A DNA stretch of 64,000 nt from JB111 sp049856175. GTDB lineage: Bacteria; Actinomycetota; Actinomycetes; Actinomycetales; Actinomycetaceae. Location: NCBI RefSeq assembly GCF_049856175.1, contig NZ_JBNDNA010000007.1, forward strand, positions 1-64,000. The letters are read 5' to 3'. Made by a program: the position numbers and the translations under genes. Below, one piece after another: positions 8,337 through 16,289 of this stretch (the first letter of the stretch is position 1; each line of letters starts with the position of its first letter). The notes below the pieces were generated by a model. It worked only from the letters and a program-made list of their open reading frames with translations, did not search any database and was not told the origin of the DNA.

Positions 8337-8366
8337 GCGCCGCCCGGATCTCGGTCCGGGCGGCGC
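8337..8366 (+). terminator. Hairpin terminator after the secreted dehydrogenase gene
   Basis: GCGCCGCCCGGA and its exact complement form 12-base arms around the loop TCTCGG, about 78 bases after the stop codon. It lies inside the inverted-repeat block. Confidence 0.7.
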
Positions 8367-8457
8367 TCACCGGTCGGGCGGGCCCCGCACCCTGATGGGG
8401 TGCGGTGCCCGCCCTTCGCCGTCGTCGCGATGCCCGTCGCCGGGGCGGTGTGGTCGG

Positions 8458-8515
8458 TGAGTCAGCGGGGTAACCATCGAGGCAGTGCCCCCGGAGGACT
8501 GACTCAATGGTTACC
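8458..8515. other. Interlocked inverted repeats in a gene-free region
   Basis: Arms TGAGTCAG (8458-8465) and GGTAACCAT (8469-8477) are followed by their complements CTGACTCA (8499-8506) and ATGGTTACC (8507-8515) in the order A-B-A'-B'. All are perfect. Base pairing of both sets at once would form a pseudoknot in RNA. No gene is visible here. Confidence 0.6.
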
Positions 8516-8570
8516 TGATTGACTGGGTGACGGCGCCTCGGCACGACACGGCGCAACCGCTCCCCAACCG

Positions 8571-8655
8571 GCAGAACCCCGCTCACTCGCCACACGGAAC
8601 GGACCGAACCCCGCTCACTCGCCACACGCGCCGGGCAGAAGTCCGCTCACTCGCC
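8571..8655 (-). repeat. Dispersed short repeat, three inverse copies (right arm of the inverted block)
   Basis: Copies at 8571-8592, 8601-8623 and 8635-8655 contain CCGCTCACTCGCC and are reverse complements of the copies at 8281-8330. The last matches the first left copy perfectly over 21 bases. The other two carry GG for AC in the middle. The region 8259-8762 holds only these repeats, one hairpin and the interlocked repeats; no gene is seen. Confidence 0.85.
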
Positions 8656-8762
8656 GGCACGGACGTGCGTATGTGCGCGACGACGCCCGTGCCGTGACCT
8701 ACCGTGGAGGCGTGCCACGCGCGCCTCACGCGCCGCGCCGATCCGATCGAGGAGGACACGCC

Positions 8763-10346
8763 ATGTGGCCGTTCAGTCGTCGTACCGGCAGTGACGGTCG
8801 TGACCGGACGCCGCGCGAGCGCGGGAGGGGTGCGGCGGACGCACGGTCCGGACGGTCGTCGGGTCTGGACGCCGTCCCGGCCGGTCCCTCCCCCGCCGAC
8901 CTTGCCGACGACGCGCCGCTCACCCGGCAGCTGGCCGCCCTCGCCGCGATGGGTCTCCACCTTCGGGAGGGTGTCAGCCACGACGACCTCCGCCTCCGAC
9001 TCGCCGCGGCCGACCGCGCCCCCCTGCCGTTCCAGCTCCTCCTGCACGGTGCCGGCGCATCGTTCGACCGCCCGGTGCGTGAGCTCGTCGTCGGCGATGC
9101 AGTGCTGCCGGCCACCGCCACGGAGGACGAGGTCGCCGCGTCCGTGCACCGCACCCTGCACATGGCGGAGGACGCGCTGGGCGCGTCGGGGCACGTGGGC
9201 ACGGTCGAGGTCATGCTCGACGACGGCGCCTCCGGCTCGGTCACAGTCACCCTCGGCGGCACCCCCGTCGCCGTCCCGCTCGAGGGCCGGGAGATCGCCC
9301 CCGTGCTCGACACTCTCCTCGACCGGATGGTCCCGCCGAGGCTGGTGACCATCCCCCTGCTGCGCTCCGACTCCGACCCGGCCACCGTCCCGGACGCCTC
9401 CGACGCGGGACCGAGGAGGGGCGCCACGTACCGCCGACTCGTCGTGCCGAAGGAGCACGGTCAGCAGGCCCGGTCGATCGCCGTGCGCCTCTCCCGCGCG
9501 CCCGAGGTCCGATTCGCGCTCGCCGACGTCCCCCCGTCGATCAGCGAAACGACCGAGGACCCGACGATCGGTGAGGCCGACCGTCCGCCCGGGACCTCCA
9601 CCCGCGCCACGTCCACGACGCCGCCCGCCGTCGTCGACGCCTCTCCGGCCGACCTCGGAGCGACCGCTGCCGGATCCACCGCGGACGGCACGAGCGCGCC
9701 CGTACCCGTCTCCCCCGACGTGGCCGGCGCCCCGGGTACCGCATCCGGCCCCGCCGGGCCCCGCCCGGGTGGAGCTGCTCGTGGCGCCGACGCAGCACCT
9801 CCCGACCCGGAGACCGTCGAGTCCAACCGCCGCAGGCTCTCCGCGCTCGTGGAGTCGGGCCTCCGCCTCGATCCGAGGCTGTCCGTCGACGACGTCGCCG
9901 GAGCCGTCGTACCATCCGCCGACCCGGCCGACTGGGACCCGTTTCTCGACGCCGTCGTGCACCACCCGGTGCGCGGCGACATCCGCGCGTGGGCGAACGT
10001 GTACCGGTTCCCGCCGGAGGACACGATGACCGACTCCTCGGACGACTGGATGCGGGTCGTCGGGGACATCGCGCGCACCGCGGGCACGTGGGACCGGCTC
10101 ACCGAATCCCGCGTGGTCTACGAGGCGTCCGGCGAGATCCCCGCCGGCATCGACCTCGTGCTCGGGGGCACCCGGCTCCGGGTCGAGGCGGACGTCTGGG
10201 GCGCACTCATCGATCTCGTCGCGGTCGCACGGCTGTGCGAGGCCCTCACGCCGAACGGCCGTGCCACGGTGCACCTGCCCAACCATGCCGCCTGGGTTCA
10301 GCCTCGTCGTGCGGAATCCCTCTCGCGGCTCATCGGCGACTACTGA
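8763..10346 (+). CDS. Unknown protein with an internal duplication
   Basis: I do not recognise this 527-residue protein. It has no signal peptide or membrane segment. The N-terminal half carries TRQLAALAAMGLHLREGVSHDDLRLRL (near residues 52-80). The C-terminal half carries a related segment, RRRLSALVESGLRLDPRLSVDDV (near 360-380). Both are followed by similar folds (PFQLLLHGAG and WDPFLDAVVHHPV). A linker of about 95 residues rich in Ala, Thr, Pro and Gly separates them. The start ATG at 8763 has GAGGAGG about 9 bases upstream; the longer open frame upstream runs through the repeat block and is unlikely to be coding. A stand-alone transcript is likely. Confidence 0.75.
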   Translation: MWPFSRRTGSDGRDRTPRERGRGAADARSGRSSGLDAVPAGPSPADLADDAPLTRQLAALAAMGLHLREGVSHDDLRLRLAAADRAPLPFQLLLHGAGASFDRPVRELVVGDAVLPATATEDEVAASVHRTLHMAEDALGASGHVGTVEVMLDDGASGSVTVTLGGTPVAVPLEGREIAPVLDTLLDRMVPPRLVTIPLLRSDSDPATVPDASDAGPRRGATYRRLVVPKEHGQQARSIAVRLSRAPEVRFALADVPPSISETTEDPTIGEADRPPGTSTRATSTTPPAVVDASPADLGATAAGSTADGTSAPVPVSPDVAGAPGTASGPAGPRPGGAARGADAAPPDPETVESNRRRLSALVESGLRLDPRLSVDDVAGAVVPSADPADWDPFLDAVVHHPVRGDIRAWANVYRFPPEDTMTDSSDDWMRVVGDIARTAGTWDRLTESRVVYEASGEIPAGIDLVLGGTRLRVEADVWGALIDLVAVARLCEALTPNGRATVHLPNHAAWVQPRRAESLSRLIGDY

Positions 10347-10381
10347 CCGGCCGTCGCCGGGGGCCGCTGGGGAACGGCCGG
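10347..10381. terminator. Possible terminator hairpin between convergent genes
   Basis: CCGGCCGT and ACGGCCGG form 8-base arms with a 19-base loop directly after the stop of the plus-strand gene. The loop is long, so confidence is low. Confidence 0.4.
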
Positions 10382-10424
10382 CAGGGCCGACCGCGGTTCG
10401 CGACCGGGCGCTGATCGACGGCGA

Positions 10425-10784
10425 TCACAGGCCCGGGGCGAGCAGGAGCCCGCACCACGCGGCCCCCACGCACGACGCGAGCATCCCGGCGCACAGGCAC
10501 GACGCAGCGACGGGTCGCCGGGCGCCAAGGACACGCACGACGTCGACGCTGGCGGTGCTGAAGGTGGTGAACCCGCCGAGGAAACCGGTCCCGGCGACCA
10601 GCCCGAGCTCCGGGGACACGCCTCCGGTCCCGGCGACCAGCCCGAGCAGGAAGGACCCCAGCACGTTGACCACCACGGTCCCCACGGGCAGTGCCGGTCG
10701 CAGGGCCACGGTGAGGGCGCCGTCGAGCAGGAACCTCGTACCGGCGCCGAGGCCGCCCGCCAGCGCGACGAGCAGCCACGTCAT
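10425..10784 (-). CDS. crcB: Fluoride channel subunit CrcB/FluC, second of a pair
   Basis: A 119-residue four-helix membrane protein of the Fluc family, which exports fluoride through dual-topology dimers. Family motifs are GGLGAGTRFLLDGAL (the G...R motif near residues 10-24), GTVVVNVLGSFLLG (the pore Asn), and GFLGGFTTFSTASVD (the phenylalanine track and the TTFS sodium site). The start ATG overlaps the stop of the upstream crcB by four bases (ATGA), so the two are translationally coupled. Many Gram-positive bacteria have such pairs, whose products form heterodimers. Confidence 0.93.
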   Translation of the reverse strand: MTWLLVALAGGLGAGTRFLLDGALTVALRPALPVGTVVVNVLGSFLLGLVAGTGGVSPELGLVAGTGFLGGFTTFSTASVDVVRVLGARRPVAASCLCAGMLASCVGAAWCGLLLAPGL

Positions 10785-11266
10785 GCCGTTCCCCCGCCGT
10801 CGCGACGGCGCTGCGCGCGCACGACCCGCAGCACGCCGACGTGGGCGAGGTAGGCCGCGAGGACGCCCGCGACGACGGACCCCACGGCATAGCCTGCGGC
10901 CACGGCCGGTCGTCCCGCCTCGGCGAGCTGCACCGTCTGCAGGGCGAGGGCCGAGTACGTCGTGTAGCCACCGAGCACGCCCGACCCCAGCACCACCCGT
11001 GCCCGGCGTGCCCGCTCGTCGTGCATCGTGGTGAGCACGGCGAACAGCACGCCCAGGAGTGCCGCGCCGGTGACGTTGATGCCGGCGGTCGCCCACTGCA
11101 CGTCGGCCGGGCCGGACCCGGCCAGCTGGTCGATAGCGGCACGCGCGCCGGAGCCGAGCGTCCCGCCGAGCACCACGAGCGCGAGGATCCCGGGCCGCAG
11201 GTGCTCCGGCCGCGGGCGGCGAGCTGGGTGAGGCACGCGGCGAGGATAGACCCGCCGGACCCACAT
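10781..11266 (-). CDS. crcB: Fluoride channel subunit CrcB/FluC, first of a pair
   Basis: A 161-residue Fluc-family protein with about 25 extra N-terminal residues (Arg/Pro-rich). Recognisable motifs are GGTLGSGARAAIDQ, GINVTGAALLGVLFA and GVLGGYTTYSALALQ. The F-track motif carries Tyr where the partner has Phe (GGYTTYS against GGFTTFS), which fits a specialised heterodimer. The ATG at 11266 gives the longest product; an internal GTG start after the Arg-rich tail is also possible. It is coupled to the second crcB by ATGA. No fluoride riboswitch was recognised upstream. Confidence 0.9.
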   Translation of the reverse strand: MWVRRVYPRRVPHPARRPRPEHLRPGILALVVLGGTLGSGARAAIDQLAGSGPADVQWATAGINVTGAALLGVLFAVLTTMHDERARRARVVLGSGVLGGYTTYSALALQTVQLAEAGRPAVAAGYAVGSVVAGVLAAYLAHVGVLRVVRAQRRRDGGGTA

Positions 11267-11353
11267 GCCCGCGGGGTCCTCCTCGGTGCCGTGGACGCCG
11301 GCCGGAGCCGCACCCTTCGTAGCGGCGAGCTCGTGCCCGCCGGCGGACGGCGA

Positions 11354-13021
11354 TCAGTGATCGGTGTAGATCACCGACGTGTCGCCGGCCTCCTCCCGCC
11401 ACATGCTGACGACGACGAGCGTCGGCGAACCGGTCGGAACCTCGACGTACGCGTCCCGGTTGGACATCTGCGCGCCGATCTCCGAGGGCGCGTCGTAGGC
11501 GCCGTCGTCGTTGTTGACGACACCGCTGCCGTCGGTCGGGAACGCGACGAGCTGCGGGTCGGAGTCACCCTCGCGCAGGGTATGGACCGAGCCCGACGGT
11601 CCGGCGGGTTCGGTCGCGAGCAGGGCGACGTCGTCGACGGCGACGGACACGTCGACGGGAGCCCCCGGAGAGAGCGTGCCCGCCAGACCGGAGCGGAACT
11701 CGAAAGGCACCGTCCCACCGCTCTGGCGCCAGTCGGTGACCTCGACCGTGTAGGTCCCGGGCTCGAGCACCAGGCCGACGGCGGCGTCCAGTCCCGACGA
11801 GCCGCCGAGGGGGGCGAGGTCGCTCGACGCGCTCCCGACGTCGTCGACGTCGACCGACACCCCCTCGCCGGACACGGCGATCTGAGGATCCGTGTCACCG
11901 GAGGCGGCCAGTGCGAGGAACCCCGTGCGCTCGGTGACCGTGAGGGTCCCGGTCCACGCACCGCCGGCCGGGACCTGCACCTGGCCGGACTCCGGCACCT
12001 CCGCGCCCGACGAGTCGGTGAACGTCAGGGCGTCGGCCGGGGCAGGGCCGGGGACCGGGGCGGACGGGTCGCCCCCGGGGCCGCCCGCCGTGGGGTCGTC
12101 GTCGCCCGAGAAGAACATGAAGTACGCGCCGACGCCGAGCACCGCGACGATCGCCAGCACGAGTGCACCGGCGAGGAGCGGAGAGAGTCCGGACCGCCTC
12201 TGCTGCGACTGGTAGCCGCCGGGGCCCTGCGGACCGGCGTAGCCGGCCGGCCCCTGAGGCGCGCCGTAACCGGCCACCTGCGGCGGTGCTCCGAAACCAC
12301 CGGGGCCCTCCGGGGACGCTGCCCACGGCGCTCCGGCGCCCTGGGGGTAGGCGGCGGTGCCGCCCGACGGGTAGCTGCCGGCGCCGGCAGCGGCGTACCC
12401 GCCGTATCCGTCACCGAGCTGAGCCGTCGACCCGGACTCGACGACGGGACCGGTCGACCCCGGGGAGCCCGCGCCGGGGATGCCGTAGAAGCCCGGGCCC
12501 GTCTGACCGGCCCAGCCGGCCTCGGCCGAGGATCCGGCGGACCAGCCGCTGCCCGCGGTGAATCCGCTTCCGCCGGACGGCGTGCTGCCGTGCGGACCGG
12601 CCGCGCCCTGCCCGAGCGCACCGACACCGTAGCCCGCAGCGGACGGAGCCGAGGGCGGCATCTGGCCGTAGCCCGGTGCGGACGGGGCCGACGGCGGCAT
12701 CTGGCCGTAGCCCGGAGCGGACGGGGCCGACGGCGGCATCTGGCCGTAGCCCGGAGCGGACGGGGCCGACGGGGGCAGGCCCTGGTCGGCCGGTGCGACG
12801 TCCTGTGCGCCAGCCACCGCACCGGACGACTGCCCGGCCTGCAGCACGGACGACGGGGCAACCGTGTGGTCGACAGGCGGAGTGGGGTCCTCCGCACCGT
12901 GCACGTCGTACTCCGAGTCCTCGGCGTCGTACTGTTCGTCGGTCCACGTGACGCCGTCCCAGAAGCGGATCTTGCCGTCCTCCCAGGGGTCGGAGTACCA
13001 ACCTGCTTCGACGGTGCTCAA
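11354..13021 (-). CDS. DUF2510 single-pass membrane protein with Gly/Pro/Ala-rich repeats
   Basis: A 555-residue protein of unknown function. It starts with a DUF2510 domain (STVEAGWYSDPWEDGKIRFW then DGVTWT), a short Trp-rich cytoplasmic module common in actinobacterial membrane proteins. Residues about 60-270 are low-complexity Gly/Pro/Ala/Tyr/Gln sequence with three perfect 13-residue repeats of GYGQMPPSAPSAP type. One membrane helix lies at about 278-303 (LLAGALVLAIVAVLGVGAYF). The outside part of about 250 residues has beta-rich segments such as LVLEPGTYTVEVTDW and ends in TLVVVSMWREEAGDTSVIY. The TTG start at 13019-13021 is chosen because GGAGGA precedes it at good spacing and the DUF2510 begins there. 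It is the last of three related genes in a row. Confidence 0.8.
   Translation of the reverse strand: MSTVEAGWYSDPWEDGKIRFWDGVTWTDEQYDAEDSEYDVHGAEDPTPPVDHTVAPSSVLQAGQSSGAVAGAQDVAPADQGLPPSAPSAPGYGQMPPSAPSAPGYGQMPPSAPSAPGYGQMPPSAPSAAGYGVGALGQGAAGPHGSTPSGGSGFTAGSGWSAGSSAEAGWAGQTGPGFYGIPGAGSPGSTGPVVESGSTAQLGDGYGGYAAAGAGSYPSGGTAAYPQGAGAPWAASPEGPGGFGAPPQVAGYGAPQGPAGYAGPQGPGGYQSQQRRSGLSPLLAGALVLAIVAVLGVGAYFMFFSGDDDPTAGGPGGDPSAPVPGPAPADALTFTDSSGAEVPESGQVQVPAGGAWTGTLTVTERTGFLALAASGDTDPQIAVSGEGVSVDVDDVGSASSDLAPLGGSSGLDAAVGLVLEPGTYTVEVTDWRQSGGTVPFEFRSGLAGTLSPGAPVDVSVAVDDVALLATEPAGPSGSVHTLREGDSDPQLVAFPTDGSGVVNNDDGAYDAPSEIGAQMSNRDAYVEVPTGSPTLVVVSMWREEAGDTSVIYTDH
12654..12770 (-). repeat. Three tandem 39-base repeats inside the DUF2510 protein gene
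   Basis: Three near-identical 39-base units start at 12654, 12693 and 12732 and encode GYGQMPPSAPSAP. The near-perfect identity at the DNA level suggests recent expansion by slippage and possible copy-number variation between strains. Confidence 0.85.
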
Positions 13022-13170
13022 CGATTCCTCCGTGGACGAGCGTGCGACGGCGTGGGGCTCCCCACGGTCCGGACCTGTCGAGGGTAGCCACGGCGAGGGC
13101 CCATGCCCGGCATTCCGCGCGGGGAGAGCGACCCACGGCGGCAAGACTCACACCCGCGAGGTGGCGCGCG

Positions 13171-14745
13171 CTACCCGATGGTGGCGTCGGCGACCATCCT
13201 GCCGCCCTGCCCACCGAACGTGGTGACGATGACGACGTGCTCCCCCTCGTCGCCGGAGACGGTGAGTCCGGAGTCGAGCCAGTCGGGCAGGTCCTCGCCG
13301 TCGTAGCTCGTCGAGCTCTCCCAGTCGTCGTTCTCCGTGATCGTCCCGTCCGGCGAGGCGATCATCAGCAGCGGGTCCGTGTCCTCGCCGGTCAGTGTCA
13401 CCGTGAGCTCCTGGTCCGCCTCGAGGTCCACCGCGTACAGGATCGCGTCGTCGGGCTGGACGTCGACGTCGAGCTGGTCACCGTCGGCGAGCGTCGTGCC
13501 GTCGCCTGCGACCACCTCGAGCTCGAACGCGCTCGGGTCGCCGTAGTCGGACGTCACCACGAGCTCGTAGTCGCCGGGCTCGAGGACGAACGCGCCGGCG
13601 GGGTCGAGGCTCGACGGGAATCCGCTGAAGTCGAGGAAGTCGAAGACGTCCGCCGAGTCGGTGAGCTCGTGGTTCACGCCGTTGCCCTCGATCGTGATCG
13701 AGAGGGTCGTGTAGTCGGGCGAGTAGCCGGCGACCACCACCGGCACCCGCTCGATCACCCGCAGGGTCGAGGTGTACTGGCCGTCCTGCGGGAACGCGCC
13801 GTCGACGCCCGCCCCGAGGTCGTTCCCGGACGTGTCCACGAGATAGGCCAGGCCGGAGACGTCGCCGTCGCCCCCGGCGGAGCCCTCGGTGCCCGCGGGG
13901 GGCGGGGTGGTCGACGGCGGATCGCTGGGATCGTCGGTCGGCGGCTCCGTGCTCGGCGACGGAGTCGTCGGCGGCCGGTCGGAGGTCCCCGGCCCGCCGT
14001 CGTCGGCCGTGTCGTCACCTCCGACGAGCCTGGAGATCCCGAAGGCAGCCAGGGCGACCACGATCACCGCGACGAGCGCGAGCACGGCCACGACGGGTCC
14101 TCGCCCCCGCCCGCCGGGCCCTCCGGGAGATCCGTACGGCCCGGGCCCCCCGGGCCCCCGGCCGTACCCACCCGGCCCGTACCCGGACGCACCGGCGGTC
14201 CCGCCGGGGCCCGGGGCACCGGACGGCCCTCCCGACCAGTGCGGCTGGGAGTGCCCGAAACTTCCTCGCGGTCCGCCCGCGTGGGGCTGGGCCGACCCCT
14301 GGGGCGCAGCACCTGCCTCCAGCGGCTGCTGCCACGTGGCGGTCCCCGGGTCCACGGGCCGGCCCCGGTAGGGGTCGATGCCGCCGGAACGGTAGGCGCC
14401 CGCCCCGACGGCCGCGTACCCGTCGTAGCCGCCGTCCGGCTCCTGTACCGCGTAGGTGCCCGTCGTCGTCTCGACGTCCACCTCGTCGTCGCCCCAGCCA
14501 CCCGCGACGCGGTGCTCCCCCGTCGGGACCGGGCTGGACGAGCCCGGGTAGCTCATGGCGCCCGCGTCCCCGTAGCCGAGGTCGCCGTACGCGGTGGCCC
14601 GTGACTGTCCGGTCCGCCCCTCCGCGGGCCTGCGCACGGTGTCGCCGTGCTCCTCGTCCCAGTCCGCGCCGTCACGCCCGTCCTGCTGGGCGTCGTGCCG
14701 CCAGGGTTCGCCGTGCTCGGGGCTTCCGCCCTGCCTCGTCGCCAT
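13171..14745 (-). CDS. Single-pass membrane protein with Gly/Pro-rich cytoplasmic part and pre-peptidase-like outer domain
   Basis: A 524-residue protein of unknown function. Residues 1-215 are hydrophilic and rich in Gly, Pro and Tyr, and it lacks the DUF2510 of its neighbours. One helix at about 215-240 (VVAVLALVAVIVVALAAFGI) is followed by a Pro/Thr/Ser/Asp spacer typical of cell-wall-spanning segments. The outer domain has repeated beta segments (FVLEPGDYELVVTSDYGD, DAILYAVDLEADQELTVTLTG, DPLLMIASPDGTITENDDW) that resemble bacterial pre-peptidase/DVUA-like beta sandwiches. It ends in EHVVIVTTFGGQGGRMVADA, similar to the ends of its two neighbours. The ATG at 14745 has GGAGAGG upstream. 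The three genes look like an array born by duplication. Confidence 0.75.
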   Translation of the reverse strand: MATRQGGSPEHGEPWRHDAQQDGRDGADWDEEHGDTVRRPAEGRTGQSRATAYGDLGYGDAGAMSYPGSSSPVPTGEHRVAGGWGDDEVDVETTTGTYAVQEPDGGYDGYAAVGAGAYRSGGIDPYRGRPVDPGTATWQQPLEAGAAPQGSAQPHAGGPRGSFGHSQPHWSGGPSGAPGPGGTAGASGYGPGGYGRGPGGPGPYGSPGGPGGRGRGPVVAVLALVAVIVVALAAFGISRLVGGDDTADDGGPGTSDRPPTTPSPSTEPPTDDPSDPPSTTPPPAGTEGSAGGDGDVSGLAYLVDTSGNDLGAGVDGAFPQDGQYTSTLRVIERVPVVVAGYSPDYTTLSITIEGNGVNHELTDSADVFDFLDFSGFPSSLDPAGAFVLEPGDYELVVTSDYGDPSAFELEVVAGDGTTLADGDQLDVDVQPDDAILYAVDLEADQELTVTLTGEDTDPLLMIASPDGTITENDDWESSTSYDGEDLPDWLDSGLTVSGDEGEHVVIVTTFGGQGGRMVADATIG

Positions 14746-14764
14746 ACCGCCTCTCCGTCCGCGA

Positions 14765-16153
14765 TCAGCGCGGAGCGATGTGGACGACGGCGTCGGTCGG
14801 GTCTCCCCAGAAGGTGCTGGCGACGATCACGCTGTCCCCCACCGGGATCGGGTCGGTGTCGACCGAGGCGTCCAGCGGGTTGCGCGGCTCGTGCTCGGGC
14901 GGCGCGTCGTCGTTGTGGTAGACGAACAGCTCCGGGTCGACGACGTAGATCATCGTGTCCTCGTCCCCGTGGACACCCGCACGGATCGGGGTCTCCTCGC
15001 CGACGTGGAGGATGAACACCGACGGACGACCGTCCTCGATGGTCACCGGCGTGTCGGACGGAACGCCGACGACCAGCGAGCCGGAGTGGACCTCCATGAC
15101 GACCTGCGAGGCGTCCCCGCCGTACTCGTCGACCGTGAACTCGTAGTCCCCGGGCTCCATCACCCAGGCTCCCGCCGGGTCGAGGTACGACTGCGGGAAG
15201 CCGAAGACGGGCATGAGGGCCCGGGAGTCGTCACCGGTGAACTCGCCGCCCTCGCCGGACGCACTGAACCGCAGGTCCTCGCCCTCCGGAGAGTGCCCGC
15301 CGAAGATCACCGCCGAACGCTCCTCGATGCGGAGCGTGAGGGTGAGCACCTGGTCGTCGGCGATCGCGGACTCGAAACGGGTGCCGAGCGCCTCGCCGTC
15401 CGGGTCGACGAAGAACGCCGTGCCGGTCTCGCCGTTGCCGACGAGCTCGCCGGGCGCGAGGGACGGCTCCTCGGTGGTCGGCTCCTCGGTGGTCGGCTCC
15501 TCGGTGGTGGGGTCTTCCGTCGTGGGCTCCTCCGTGGTCGGCTCCTCCGAGGTGGGCTCCTCCGTGGTCGGCTGCTCGATGGTCGCCGGCTCGGTGGCGG
15601 GCTCACCGGTGGTGGCCGGCGGCGGCGTGGTCCCGCCGGCGGTCTCGTCCTCGCCCGAGACCGCGTCCCAGATCAGGTATCCCCCGACGCCGACGACGGC
15701 CACACCAAGGATCGACAGCAACGCGATGAGCGCAGGACTGCGATGCTTGTCCGGCTCCCCGCCAGCACCGGGACCGCCAGGGCCGGGACCCCCGGGACCC
15801 CCAGGACCACCGGGACCGCCCGGTCCGTATCCCCCGCCGGGACCGCCGGTGCCGTACGCGCCCGCTCCCCCGTAGGCGCCGGCCGGGCCGTAGCCGGATG
15901 AACCTGCACCGCCGTAACCGGGTCCGGCCGCAGATCCCGGTGAACCCGCGCTGCCGTAGCCGGCTCCGGCCGCAGCTGCGCCGAAGCCGGCCGCGGATCC
16001 CGGCGAGCCGGCTGTCGGGCTGCCCGGACCGGGATGACCGTGGCCGGGCTGGGTGCCCTGCTCCGCGGACTGCTCCGTCCACGTGGTTCCGTCCCAGTAC
16101 CGGAGTCTGGCGTGGTCGTAGGGATCGGTGTACCACCCGGGCGCGACACTCAT
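14765..16153 (-). CDS. DUF2510 single-pass membrane protein with TTEEP repeats
   Basis: A 462-residue paralogue of the two downstream genes. An N-terminal DUF2510 (MSVAPGWYTDPYDHARLRYW) is followed by Gly/Pro/Ala/Tyr-rich sequence with a collagen-like GPGGPGGPGGPGGPG run. One membrane helix lies at about 137-163 (ALIALLSILGVAVVGVGGYL). Then comes a run of TTEEP pentapeptides, an acidic extended spacer suited to crossing the cell wall, and an outer domain with AWVMEPGDYEFTVDEYGGDA and a C-terminus SVIVASTFWGDPTDAVVHIA. The ATG at 16153 is chosen because DUF2510 proteins begin there; a GTG 9 bases upstream is possible. No strong ribosome site is seen for either. Function unknown. Confidence 0.75.
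   Translation of the reverse strand: MSVAPGWYTDPYDHARLRYWDGTTWTEQSAEQGTQPGHGHPGPGSPTAGSPGSAAGFGAAAAGAGYGSAGSPGSAAGPGYGGAGSSGYGPAGAYGGAGAYGTGGPGGGYGPGGPGGPGGPGGPGPGGPGAGGEPDKHRSPALIALLSILGVAVVGVGGYLIWDAVSGEDETAGGTTPPPATTGEPATEPATIEQPTTEEPTSEEPTTEEPTTEDPTTEEPTTEEPTTEEPSLAPGELVGNGETGTAFFVDPDGEALGTRFESAIADDQVLTLTLRIEERSAVIFGGHSPEGEDLRFSASGEGGEFTGDDSRALMPVFGFPQSYLDPAGAWVMEPGDYEFTVDEYGGDASQVVMEVHSGSLVVGVPSDTPVTIEDGRPSVFILHVGEETPIRAGVHGDEDTMIYVVDPELFVYHNDDAPPEHEPRNPLDASVDTDPIPVGDSVIVASTFWGDPTDAVVHIAPR
15470..15590 (-). repeat. 15-base tandem repeats coding for TTEEP
   Basis: About eight units of the type CTCCTCGGTGGTCGG (plus-strand reading), some diverged, encode the Thr-Thr-Glu-Glu-Pro spacer. 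The closest copies are identical, which suggests slippage-driven length variation. Confidence 0.8.
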
Positions 16154-16289
16154 GAGGGGCACTGTAGTGCCGCGCAGGTCACGTTCTGGTCACTGTCGAG
16201 CGTGATCCGCAGGGCAGTTCTGCCCCGGGACCGCGCGCTCCGCGAGGAGTCGGGCGACGCCGGACCTCGACGTCCCGGTCGAGGAGCGC

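Noticed and set aside
8281..8660. Possible CRISPR array from the repeats at 8281-8655
   Set aside because: Copies are in both orientations and irregularly spaced; the spacers are of very unequal length and no cas genes are near.
11267..11353. Fluoride riboswitch before the crcB pair
   Set aside because: The 87-base gap shows no recognisable fluoride aptamer core.
14097..14220. GC-rich Gly/Pro coding run as a collagen-like gene
   Set aside because: It is a short low-complexity part of the membrane protein at 13171-14745 and not a separate gene.
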